From Caulobacter segnis (GTDB lineage Bacteria > Pseudomonadota > Alphaproteobacteria > Caulobacterales > Caulobacteraceae), in the NCBI RefSeq assembly GCF_003243465.1, contig NZ_QFQZ01000009.1, positions 11,857-75,856 on the forward strand: a DNA stretch of 64,000 nt, given 5' to 3'. The notes under the pieces were generated by a model. The model ran no database searches. It was not told where the DNA came from and was given only the letters and a program-made list of their open reading frames with translations. Position numbers and translations under genes: made by a program. This document shows, piece by piece, positions 25,131 through 33,354 of this stretch. Within the stretch, counting starts at the first letter, position 1. Every line of letters starts with the position of its first letter.

Positions 25131-26531
25131 GTGACCTATTCGTATTCGGGCGGATCCAGCCCATCTTCACCTGCGGTCAGCACGGGGCGCATGGTGCTCT
25201 ACGGCGCCGGGCAGGTCGGGGCGCAGATCGTGCGCGACAGCCCCACCGTGCTGCTGCCGCTGTTCATGACCACCATGCTGGGAATATCGCCGTGGCTGGC
25301 GGGTCTGGCGATCCTGATCCCGAAGCTGTGGATCATCCTGTGCGATCCGCTGGTCGGATCGTGGTCGGACCGCAAGAAGGCCAGCTGGGGCCGCGCCCCG
25401 TTCCTGCTGGTCGGCGGACCGCTGACGGCCCTGGGCTTCTTCATCCTGTTCCTGCCGGTCACCCTGGACAGCGAGGTCAAGACGGCCATCTGGGTGTCTC
25501 TGATCTATACCCTGACCTCGACGGCCTTCAGCGCCTACCTGGTGCCCTACATGGCCCTGGCTTCGGAGATGACGACCGACACCCATGTGCGGACCAAGAT
25601 CCTGGCCTGGCGCATTGTCTTCACCATGGTGGGCGTCATCGCGGGCGTCGGCTTCGCCCAGCCGCTGATTGGCTGGGCCGGTGGCGGCGCCAAGGGCTGG
25701 ACGGCCATGGGCGGCTTGTTCGCCTTGTTGTGTTTGGCCTCGATGCTGGCTCCGGTCGTGGTCGCCCGTCGCACCGTCGCCCCGGCCAGCGGCGAGCCCC
25801 AGCCGTTCCTGGCCCAGATGGCCACGGCCTGGTCCAACCCGCCGTTCCGCGCCCTGTTGGCGGCCTTCTTTATCCAGAGCGTCGGCCAGGCCGCCAGCTA
25901 TGGGGCCGTGGCCCTGATGTTCCTGTTCGTGCTCGGCAACGTCACCCTGCTCATCCCGTTCATTCTGCTGATGAGCGTCGGTTCGGTGGGGAGCCAGCCG
26001 CTTTGGGTCTGGCTGTCGCGCAAGATCGGCAAGCGCGAGACCTTCACGCTCTCGGCCTTTGTCTGGGCGCTGTTGACCTTCACCTGGCTCCTGGCCAAGC
26101 CGGGCGGCCCGATCGTGGCGCACCTGCCGATGCTCGGCGACGTCACCGGCGAGCAGATCCTGGCCCTGGTCCGTGCCCCGCTGATCGGGGTCCTGAACGC
26201 GGGCTTCTTCCTGATGGCCCAGTCGATGCTGACCGACGCGGTGGTCTATGACCGTGTCCGCAACGGCCGTTCCAGCGAAGGCGCGCTGACTGGCGTGTTC
26301 TCGGCGTCGGAGAAGCTGGCCTACGCGGTCGGGCCGTTCCTGGGCGGGATCGTGCTATCGGCGGCGGGATTCCATGCTTCGCATGGCGGCGCCGTGGCCC
26401 AGGGCGCTTCGGCGCTGCGCGGGATCCTCGTCAACTACTCGCTGGTCCCCGCGGCCTTCGTGCTGCTGAGCCTGCTGGTCATCCGAGCCTATCACCTGAA
26501 GCCGGCCGACCTGGAGCCAAGCCGAGGCTGA
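25131..26531 (+). CDS. GPH-family (MelB-like) sugar/cation symporter
   Basis: A 466-residue inner-membrane carrier with about twelve membrane segments. The loop DPLVGSWSDRKKASWGRAPF matches the glycoside-pentoside-hexuronide symporter signature (D-P-x2-G-x2-S-D plus a R/K-rich loop). The start is GTG 25131, supported by GGGAG 6 bases upstream; the longer frame from 25050 adds a non-membrane leader. Together with the GH3 glucosidase it hints at a sugar-containing substrate, though members of the family also carry other small molecules. Confidence 0.85.
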   Translation: MTYSYSGGSSPSSPAVSTGRMVLYGAGQVGAQIVRDSPTVLLPLFMTTMLGISPWLAGLAILIPKLWIILCDPLVGSWSDRKKASWGRAPFLLVGGPLTALGFFILFLPVTLDSEVKTAIWVSLIYTLTSTAFSAYLVPYMALASEMTTDTHVRTKILAWRIVFTMVGVIAGVGFAQPLIGWAGGGAKGWTAMGGLFALLCLASMLAPVVVARRTVAPASGEPQPFLAQMATAWSNPPFRALLAAFFIQSVGQAASYGAVALMFLFVLGNVTLLIPFILLMSVGSVGSQPLWVWLSRKIGKRETFTLSAFVWALLTFTWLLAKPGGPIVAHLPMLGDVTGEQILALVRAPLIGVLNAGFFLMAQSMLTDAVVYDRVRNGRSSEGALTGVFSASEKLAYAVGPFLGGIVLSAAGFHASHGGAVAQGASALRGILVNYSLVPAAFVLLSLLVIRAYHLKPADLEPSRG

Positions 26532-26550
26532 TGGTCCAAGCGGACAAGGA

Positions 26551-26587
26551 AAAGGCCAGGCTCCGCGAGGAGCCTGGCCTTTTTCTG
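26551..26587. terminator. Bidirectional terminator
   Basis: AAAGGCCAGGCTCC (26551-26564) pairs perfectly with 26569-26582 across a GCGA loop, followed by TTTCTG. It separates the convergent transporter and aldehyde dehydrogenase genes. Confidence 0.85.
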
Positions 26588-26606
26588 TCTGGATGAGCTC
26601 GCCGGA

Positions 26607-28118
26607 TCAGACGACGGCGCAGACCGTCTTCCATTCCAGGTAGTTGTCCAGGGCCGCCAGGCCGCTGTCGCGGCCGTAGCCGGACTGCTTCACGCCGCCG
26701 ATCGGCAGGCTGCAGTCGTACATCGAGTGAGTGTTGATCCAGACCGTCCCGGCCTGGATGCGGCGCGAAAGCCGGTGGGCGTGCGACAGCGAGGTCGTCC
26801 AGAGGCTGGCGGCCAGGCCGTAGTCGCTGTCATTGGCCTGGGCGATGACGTCGTTGACGTCGTCGAAGCGCTGGACGGCGAGCACCGGGCCGAACACCTC
26901 TTCGCGGACGATCTCCATCGACGGCTTGACCTCGGCGACCACGGTCGGCGCCACGAAGGTGCCGTAGGGGCCCAGGCGCTCGCCGCCGGCCACGATCGAA
27001 GCCCCGTCGGCGCGGGCGCGCTGCACGAAGCCTTCGACCCGCTCGGCCTGCTTGAGAGAGACCAGGGGGCCCATGTGGCTGCCGGGGTTCAAGCCGTGGC
27101 CTAGTTGGATGCCCTTGGCCTGGGCGGCGAGGCCCTCGAGGACCCTGTCGTAGATCGAGGCGTGGACATAGGCGCGCGAGCCGGCGACGCAGACCTGGCC
27201 ACCATTGAAGAAGATGGCGTTGGCGACGCCGGGAATGGCGAGTTCAAGGTCGGCGTCGTCCAGCACGATGACCGGCGACTTGCCGCCCAGCTCCAGCGTC
27301 ACGCGCTTGAGGTTGCCCTTCGAGGCGTCGAGGATCGCCCGGCCGGTGGCGGTCGAGCCGGTGAAGGCCACCTTGTCGACGTCCTTGTGAGCCGCCAGGA
27401 CCGAGCCGCAGGTCGCGCCGCGGCCCGTGACGATGTTCAGCACGCCCGGCGGCAGGCCGGCTTCCTGCATCAGCTCGCCCAGGCGCAGGGCGGTCAGCGA
27501 GGTGTCCTCGGCGGGCTTCAGCACGACGGTGCAGCCGGCGGCCAGGGCGGGGGCCAGCTTCATGGCCGTCAGCACCAGAGGCGAGTTCCAGGGCACGATG
27601 GCGGCGACAACCCCGACCGGCTCGCGCAGGGTCCAGGCCGACACCTCCTTACCCGCGGGCTGGTAGGTCACGGACGTGGTGATGGTCCGGCCCTCGATCG
27701 CCATCGCCTGTCCCGCGTAGTAGCGGAACTGGGCCACGGCGCCGGGGATCTCGGCCCAGCGGCCGACATACAGGGCCTTGCCCTGGTCGAGGGTCTCAAG
27801 CTCGGACAGCTCGTCGATATTGGCCTCGATCAGGTCGGCGATGCGCCACAGGATGGCGGCGCGCTGGCCGGGGACCATGCCGGCCCAGCCGTCGAAGGCG
27901 CGGCGGGCGGCGGCGACCGCGGCGTCGACGTCCTCGGGGCCGGCGTCGACGATATTGGCCAGGACCTGACCCGTGGCCGGGTCCAGCGAGGGCAGGGTGG
28001 CGCCGGCCTTGCACTGGACCCACTGACCATCGATCAGCAAGCCGAAGGTCTCAGGGGACGCCAGCAGCGCCTGGGCGCGGGCGCTGGCGGGGCGGACGGC
28101 TTCGAGGATGGCGGTCAC
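26607..28118 (-). CDS. Aldehyde dehydrogenase, phenylacetaldehyde/betaine-aldehyde type
   Basis: A 503-residue NAD-dependent aldehyde dehydrogenase. The catalytic cysteine is in NGGQVCVAGSR, the base in LELGGKSPVIVLDDAD and the cofactor site in VPWNSPLVLTAMK. The start is GTG 28118, with GGAGAG upstream; the frame continues back to 28457 only inside the neighbouring gene. It follows the paralogous aldehyde dehydrogenase by 29 bases and forms an operon with it. Two adjacent, clearly different aldehyde dehydrogenases imply two aldehyde intermediates or substrates. Confidence 0.86.
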   Translation of the reverse strand: MTAILEAVRPASARAQALLASPETFGLLIDGQWVQCKAGATLPSLDPATGQVLANIVDAGPEDVDAAVAAARRAFDGWAGMVPGQRAAILWRIADLIEANIDELSELETLDQGKALYVGRWAEIPGAVAQFRYYAGQAMAIEGRTITTSVTYQPAGKEVSAWTLREPVGVVAAIVPWNSPLVLTAMKLAPALAAGCTVVLKPAEDTSLTALRLGELMQEAGLPPGVLNIVTGRGATCGSVLAAHKDVDKVAFTGSTATGRAILDASKGNLKRVTLELGGKSPVIVLDDADLELAIPGVANAIFFNGGQVCVAGSRAYVHASIYDRVLEGLAAQAKGIQLGHGLNPGSHMGPLVSLKQAERVEGFVQRARADGASIVAGGERLGPYGTFVAPTVVAEVKPSMEIVREEVFGPVLAVQRFDDVNDVIAQANDSDYGLAASLWTTSLSHAHRLSRRIQAGTVWINTHSMYDCSLPIGGVKQSGYGRDSGLAALDNYLEWKTVCAVV

Positions 28119-28147
28119 CGCGGACTCTCCGTGCGTGAGAAAGGGTA

Positions 28148-29677
28148 TCAGAGACGGGCCGTGACGGCCTTGGTTTCGAGATAGAGGTCCAGGCCCTCGC
28201 GGCCGAACTCGCGACCCCAGCCGGACTCCTTGTAGCCGCCGAACGGGATGTTCGAGGCCACGGCGCCGTGGCAGTTGATCGAGACGTGGCCGGAGCGGAT
28301 GCGGGCGGCCATGCGGTGGGCGGTCGAGAGGTCGCGCGTCCAGACGCTGCCAGACAGGCCGAAGGGGCTGTCGTTCACCCGCCGCGCCAGGGCGTCCAGG
28401 TCCTCGTCGCCGAAGGTCTGGATAGACATGACGGGGCCGAAGATTTCCTCGCGCCAAACCTTCATGTCCGGCTTGGTGCGGGTGAAGATGGTCGGCGGGA
28501 CGAAGAAGCCGGGGCCGTCCAGCGGCGCGCCGCCCAGGACGAGCTCCGCGCCCGAGGCCTTGGCCTCCTCGATGCGCTGGAGGACGCGGGCCCGGTGCCC
28601 CGCCGAGATCAGCGGGCCGAACTGGTTGGTCGGGTCCAGGCCATGGCCGACCTTCATCGCGCCGGCGAAGGCCTTGATGCGCTCGACCAGGGCGTCGTGG
28701 ATCGTCTCGTGGACGAAGATGCGGGTGCCGGCCATACAGTTCTGGCCTTGCAGGAAGAAGGTCGCCATGGCGACGCCCGGACCGGCCAGATCAAGGTCCG
28801 CGTCCGCGAAGACCACCACAGGCGACTTGCCGCCTAGTTCCAGAGAGACCTTCTTCATGGTGGTCGCGGCTTCGCGCACGATCAGGCGGCCTACCTCGGT
28901 CGAGCCGGTGAAGGCGATCTTGTCGACGTCGGGATGAGCGACCAGCGCCGCGCCCGCGGTCTCGCCGCGACCGTTGACGACGTTGACCACGCCGTTCGGG
29001 AAGCCGGCCTCCTGGATCAGCTTGCCCAGGTGCAGGGCCGAAAGCGGCGTCTCCTCGGCGGGTTTGAGCACCACGGCGCAGCCGGCGGCCAGGGCCGGAG
29101 CCAGCTTTAGGCAGGCCATCGACAGCGGCACGTTCCAGGGGATGATCTGGCCGACCACGCCCACGGCTTCGCGCGTCGTGTAGGTCAGGGCTTCGCCGCC
29201 GAAAGCCACCAGATGCTCGGGCGGGGCGGTGGTCGTACCCTCGATCCGGCGGGCCGCGCCGGCGTAGTAGTCGATCAGGTCCACCGCGCCGTCGACGATC
29301 ATCCGCGACAGCGCCGCGGGCATGCCGTTGTCCAGGATCTCCAGCTCGAAGAACAGATCGGCGTCGCGCGCGATCAGCTGCGCCAGGCGAGTCAGCAGGC
29401 GAGAGCGCTCAGCGCCGGTCGTGCGGCCCCAGGGGCCTTCGAACGCACGCCGCGCCGCCGCGACCGCGCGGTCGATGTCCGAGGCGTCGCCGGCCGCGAC
29501 CGAGGTCAGAACAAGGCCCGTGCCGGGGTCGACCGTCTCAATGCGCTCGCCCTTGGCGCCGTCCGTCCAGGCGCCGTCGATCAGCAGCCCGTGACGGGCC
29601 GAGAGGAAGGCCAGCGTGGCGGGGGCGGGCTTGTGACCGCCGAAGGGCTTGGCTTCCAGGGTGTCGGTCGTCGTCAC
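28148..29677 (-). CDS. Aldehyde dehydrogenase (second of the pair)
   Basis: A 509-residue aldehyde dehydrogenase. The catalytic cysteine is in LQGQNCMAGTR, the base in LELGGKSPVVVFADAD and the cofactor segment in IPWNVPLSMACLK. I choose GTG 29677, behind GAGAGGACTG; the alternative TTG at 29695 would precede that ribosome site. It starts the two-gene minus-strand operon and diverges from the methyltransferase operon at 29981. An unusually long N-terminal tail (about 25 residues before the fold) is rich in Pro and Ala. Confidence 0.85.
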   Translation of the reverse strand: MTTTDTLEAKPFGGHKPAPATLAFLSARHGLLIDGAWTDGAKGERIETVDPGTGLVLTSVAAGDASDIDRAVAAARRAFEGPWGRTTGAERSRLLTRLAQLIARDADLFFELEILDNGMPAALSRMIVDGAVDLIDYYAGAARRIEGTTTAPPEHLVAFGGEALTYTTREAVGVVGQIIPWNVPLSMACLKLAPALAAGCAVVLKPAEETPLSALHLGKLIQEAGFPNGVVNVVNGRGETAGAALVAHPDVDKIAFTGSTEVGRLIVREAATTMKKVSLELGGKSPVVVFADADLDLAGPGVAMATFFLQGQNCMAGTRIFVHETIHDALVERIKAFAGAMKVGHGLDPTNQFGPLISAGHRARVLQRIEEAKASGAELVLGGAPLDGPGFFVPPTIFTRTKPDMKVWREEIFGPVMSIQTFGDEDLDALARRVNDSPFGLSGSVWTRDLSTAHRMAARIRSGHVSINCHGAVASNIPFGGYKESGWGREFGREGLDLYLETKAVTARL

Positions 29678-29980
29678 GTCGGACAGTCCTCTCAAAACTC
29701 ACGCCGCGCCCAAACTCTTAATGCCCGGCGCGCGTGCGAGACCTTGGACAACCCTGGCGGACACGTAAGGGTCAGGACCGTCAATGTTCGCAGCGCGAAT
29801 ACGGCCTTAGCTTGGCCATATGCCCGAGTCGGCGACGTCTTTGGAATGATGGCGCCTCACCCTCCGAGCGGCGCTTGTCTTGGCGCTCGCCTAGTGGATA
29901 GTCCGGACATAGCCGTTGTTCCCACGCCCCCCAAGGCCAGTGTCAGCGGCACGGTATAGGCGGCGGGAGCGCGTATTCAG
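29678..29980. promoter_or_regulatory. Divergent promoter region, aldehyde dehydrogenases/methyltransferase
   Basis: A 303-base gene-free stretch. A weak dyad copy lies at 29884-29900. Near the aldehyde dehydrogenase side only a half site (GCGGACA, 29757-29763) is seen. No terminator or RNA gene is apparent. Confidence 0.5.
29884..29900. promoter_or_regulatory. Weak dyad copy before methyltransferase operon
   Basis: CGCTCGC-CTA-GTGGATA matches only 9 of 14 positions, but the promoter-proximal half and the CTA spacer are conserved. It ends 80 bases before the ATG at 29981, the same spacing as the stronger copies. Confidence 0.35.
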
Positions 29981-31189
29981 ATGCTCAACACATTCCAGCA
30001 GGCGCAGCACGACATGCTGCCGGTCGCGACGCCGGACGAGGCGTCGCGCCAGGAATTCACCAAGAGCCTGAAGCAATTCATTCAGTCCAGCATCCTGCCG
30101 GGCCTGGGTCCGGTCTACCGCGCCCGCGCCGCCAAGAAGTTCGAGGTCGAGACCGGTCGAGCGCCCGCCGATCGCCACGACATCCGCAAGGCGATGGTCC
30201 CCGACCCCTACTTCCAGCACTACGCGGCCGTGAACCGGATCAGCCAGGAGCTGCTGTGGGATTCGGTGATCGACAGCATTGACGCCCAACTCCCTGAGCT
30301 GAAGACCAAGGCTGAAGCCAATTCCGCCAAGAACGCCGGCAAGCTGGTCATTCCGGAGGATTTCAAGGTTCCGCGCTACGTCAGCGCCCTGGACATCCAC
30401 TGCATGCCCGGCGGCTACGCCGGTCGTCCGGGCGGCGACTCGGTCGGTCTGGGCGTGCTCTATGACCGGGGCGTGTTCCTTTACGCCATGGGCTACACCG
30501 GGCCCGACAACGACGACATGGGTCGCTCGGTCTGCAACTACGTCAAGCGTCGCCTGGACGGCTTCTCGCCAAAGCGCATCCTCGACCTGGGCTGCACGGT
30601 CGGTCACTCGACCCTGCCGTACAAGGAGCTGTTCCCCGACGCCGAGGTGTGGGCGATGGACGTTGCGGAAGCCCAGGTCCGCTACGGCCACGCCCGGGCG
30701 GGCGCCATGGGCTATGACGTCAACTTCGTCCAAGGTAACGCCGAGGCGATCGATTTCCCGGACGATCATTTCGACCTGGTCGTCAGCCACATCCTGCTGC
30801 ACGAGACCTCGGGCAAGGCCATGCCGAAGATCTTCAAGGAGTGTCATCGTGTGCTGACCAAGGGCGGCTTCATGATCCACGCCGACCTGCCGCCGTTCGA
30901 CCTGATGGACCCGTTCACCCAGTTCATCCTGGACAACGAGACCTACTACAACAACGAGCCTTTCTGGGGCGCGATGCGCGAGATGGACCAGATCCAGCTC
31001 GCCAAGGACGCCGGCTTCCCGGCCGAGACCATTCGCTTCGACACCGCCCCGATGGCGGTGATGGAGTTCGCCCAGGCCGCCGACGGCTACAGCCAGGAGG
31101 CGGCCGAAGCCGTCAATGATCGCGAGTTCACCGCCGGTGAGTTCGCGCCGGGCGGGGGCTGGGAAGTCCTGATCGCCCAAAAGCTCTGA
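29981..31189 (+). CDS. Class I SAM-dependent methyltransferase with long N-terminal domain
   Basis: A 402-residue protein. Residues about 195-310 form a Methyltransf_11/UbiE-like domain: motif I is ILDLGCTVGHS (200-210), where the usual GxG has a Thr-Val, the acidic cofactor residue is near Asp227, and FDLVVSHILLHE is the post-III segment. The N-terminal 180 residues match no family I recognise. The next two genes are tightly packed (15-base gap, then an ATGA overlap), so a methyl-transfer step is linked to the FAD oxidase. Substrate unknown. Confidence 0.82.
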   Translation: MLNTFQQAQHDMLPVATPDEASRQEFTKSLKQFIQSSILPGLGPVYRARAAKKFEVETGRAPADRHDIRKAMVPDPYFQHYAAVNRISQELLWDSVIDSIDAQLPELKTKAEANSAKNAGKLVIPEDFKVPRYVSALDIHCMPGGYAGRPGGDSVGLGVLYDRGVFLYAMGYTGPDNDDMGRSVCNYVKRRLDGFSPKRILDLGCTVGHSTLPYKELFPDAEVWAMDVAEAQVRYGHARAGAMGYDVNFVQGNAEAIDFPDDHFDLVVSHILLHETSGKAMPKIFKECHRVLTKGGFMIHADLPPFDLMDPFTQFILDNETYYNNEPFWGAMREMDQIQLAKDAGFPAETIRFDTAPMAVMEFAQAADGYSQEAAEAVNDREFTAGEFAPGGGWEVLIAQKL

Positions 31190-31204
31190 TCAATCGAGTA
31201 CCCC

Positions 31205-31552
31205 ATGACCGATACGATGATCCGTAACGCCCAGGGCAAGCGTCCGGCGTTCTACGAGACGCCCCCGCTCGACCAGATGATGTCGATGATCATGGTCCTG
31301 GCCGAGGAAGTCTCGGTGCTGGCCGATCATGTCGACTCGCTGGAGCGCGTCGCCAAGGACAAGGGCCTGGACCTGGCCGAGGGCGTGAGGACGCTGAAGC
31401 TGGACCAGGCCGCGCTGGAGGCCCGCGAGGCGCGCCGCCAGGCGTTCTTGTCGCGCCTGTTCTATCTGATGCGCAAAGAAGCCGCCGAAGCCGCGGCCCA
31501 CGAAACCGCCGACGGCTTCATCCAGACGATCGAAGAGATCGCGGTCCGATGA
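31205..31552 (+). CDS. Small helical protein, unknown function
   Basis: A 115-residue, mostly alpha-helical, charged protein with no recognised domain. It begins 15 bases after the methyltransferase, and its stop overlaps the FAD oxidase start (ATGA), so it is almost certainly translated with both. The sequence has heptad-like stretches (about 25-60 and 68-95) that could form a coiled coil. It may be an accessory or assembly subunit of one of its neighbours; I cannot assign a reaction. Confidence 0.72.
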   Translation: MTDTMIRNAQGKRPAFYETPPLDQMMSMIMVLAEEVSVLADHVDSLERVAKDKGLDLAEGVRTLKLDQAALEAREARRQAFLSRLFYLMRKEAAEAAAHETADGFIQTIEEIAVR

Positions 31553-33120
31553 GCGCCAAGACCGCCGCGTCGCTGGTCGACGCCCTGGTCGCGGTCGTCG
31601 GCGCTGAAAACGTGCGACGCGGACCCGAGGCCGCCGCGCTCTACACCGACGTTTTCCGCGCGCAGGCGGAGCCGATCGCGGTGGTGCGCCCCACCAGCGT
31701 CGAAGCGCTGCAGGCCGTCGTGCGAACGGCGGCCGAGGCGGGAACCCCGATCAACGTCCGCGGCGGCGGCGCGTCCTATACCGACGGCTATACACCTTCG
31801 AAGCAGAGCCAGATCCTGCTCGACCTGGGCGGGTTGGACCGCATCGTCGAGATCAACGAGACCGATGGCTATGTCACCGTCGAGACGGGGGTCACCTGGG
31901 CCAGGCTGAAGGCCGAGCTGGACGCGCGCGGTCTGCGCACGCCGTTCTGGGGACCGTTCTCGGGCTTGATGGCCACGGTCGGCGGCTCGATGTCGCAGAA
32001 CTCGATCAGCCATGGCTCGGGCGCCTACGGCATTTCCGCCGGCTCGGCCCTGGCGATCGACGTGGTGGCCACCGACGGCGCGCTGGTCCGCACGGGTTCG
32101 GCGATCAACGGCGGCGCGCCGTTTTCGCGCAACTACGGACCTGACCTGACCGGCCTGTTCACCGGCGACTGCGGCGCCCTGGGCGTCAAGGCGCGCATCA
32201 CCCTGCCGCTGCTCAAGGTTCGTCCGGCGCACCGTCCGATCTCGTTCGCCTTCGCCGACTTCGCCTCGATGCATGAGGCCCTGCGCCTCGTGGCGGCCGA
32301 ACGCCTGGAGGACACCAGCTTCATCCTCGACGGCGCGCTGTCCCAGGGACAGATCGCCCGCCAGGACCGGGCCGGCGACCTCCTGGGCCTGGCGCTGTCG
32401 ATCCTGAAGTCCTCGCCGTCGCTGGCGGCGGGCGTTGGTCAGCTGCTCGGCGGCGCGCTCAGCGCCCGCAAGCACATCGCGACCTCGGCCTACATGATCC
32501 ACTACATCGTCGAGGGCGTCGACGACACGGAGGTCAAGGCCCGACTGCACCGCATCCGCCAGATCGCGACGCCCCACGGCCGAGAGATTCCCGCCACCGT
32601 GCCCGCCGTCGTGCGCGGCATGCCCTTCGCGCCGTTCTACAACGTGCTCGGCCCAAACGGTGAGCGCTGGGTCCCGGTCCACGGGATCTTCCCGCACTCC
32701 AAGGGCAAGGCGGTCAACGCCGCCCTGGTCGCCTTCTTCGCCGAGCGTCAGGTAGACATGAAGCGCCTCGGGATCTGGAAGGGCGAGATGTTCTCGACGG
32801 TCGGCTCGGGCGGCCTGCTCTACGAGTTGGCCCTGTACTGGCCGGACGCGATCTCGGCCTATCACGAGGCCTATGTCCCGGCGGACTATCTGGCCGCCCT
32901 GCCGCGCCATCCTGACAACCCCGAAGCCCGCGCCTATGCCCACAAGCTGAAGGCCGACCTGGTCGCGCTCTTCGACGCCCACGGCTCGATCTACTACCAG
33001 CTGGGCCGGGCCTATCCTTATGCGGGCGTGGTGCAGGGCGAGGCGCTGGACCTGGTCCGCGCCGTGAAGGCCCGGATGGATCCGAAGGGCTTGCTGGCGC
33101 CTGGCGTGCTGGGCCTCTAG
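31549..33120 (+). CDS. FAD-binding oxidase/dehydrogenase, GlcD/VAO type (copy 1)
   Basis: A 523-residue flavoprotein of the vanillyl-alcohol-oxidase/GlcD superfamily. The FAD domain spans about 35-215, with RGGGASYTDGY and FWGPFSGLMATVGGS. The C-terminus ends MDPKGLLAPGVLGL, typical of the family. It would oxidise a hydroxy acid or a phenolic side chain, passing electrons to oxygen, quinone or a cytochrome c. A clear paralogue lies at 61900-63501 and shares LRTPFWGP and YGPDLTGLF-GDCGALGVKA. Its start overlaps the small helical protein gene. Confidence 0.85.
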   Translation: MSAKTAASLVDALVAVVGAENVRRGPEAAALYTDVFRAQAEPIAVVRPTSVEALQAVVRTAAEAGTPINVRGGGASYTDGYTPSKQSQILLDLGGLDRIVEINETDGYVTVETGVTWARLKAELDARGLRTPFWGPFSGLMATVGGSMSQNSISHGSGAYGISAGSALAIDVVATDGALVRTGSAINGGAPFSRNYGPDLTGLFTGDCGALGVKARITLPLLKVRPAHRPISFAFADFASMHEALRLVAAERLEDTSFILDGALSQGQIARQDRAGDLLGLALSILKSSPSLAAGVGQLLGGALSARKHIATSAYMIHYIVEGVDDTEVKARLHRIRQIATPHGREIPATVPAVVRGMPFAPFYNVLGPNGERWVPVHGIFPHSKGKAVNAALVAFFAERQVDMKRLGIWKGEMFSTVGSGGLLYELALYWPDAISAYHEAYVPADYLAALPRHPDNPEARAYAHKLKADLVALFDAHGSIYYQLGRAYPYAGVVQGEALDLVRAVKARMDPKGLLAPGVLGL

Positions 33121-33140
33121 CCCTCGAACCGATGCAGCCG

Positions 33141-33175
33141 AAAGGGTCGCGGGTCATGCTCGCGGCCCTTTTTTC
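33141..33175 (+). terminator. Terminator after FAD oxidase
   Basis: AAAGGG-T-CGCG pairs with CGCG-G-CCCTTT, with one bulged pair and an 11-base loop, followed by a T-run. It closes the three-gene operon. Confidence 0.7.
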
Positions 33176-33227
33176 TTTGGGCGGCGCGACCTTGAAATGG
33201 GCGCCTGGCGGTCTTCCGTCACCCGTT

Positions 33228-33244
33228 CTTCCGCGTGGCGGATA
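33228..33244. promoter_or_regulatory. TATCCGC-N3-GCGGATA operator before hyuAB
   Basis: CTTCCGC-GTG-GCGGATA matches 12 of 14 positions, with the promoter-proximal half perfect. It ends 110 bases before the hydantoinase start at 33355. Confidence 0.55.
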
Positions 33245-33354
33245 GTCATGCGGCGTGCGTTGGCGCGGCGCGGTGGGGTTGCGTTTTCTAGCGCCCGAAG
33301 CGCGGCGCCATGCTCCGCGCGATGTTCAAGTTCGCGGATCTTCGGAGCGCCGGA

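Noticed and set aside
29747..29763. Dyad copy before the aldehyde dehydrogenase pair
   Set aside because: Only 8 of 14 positions match; it is at most a half site.
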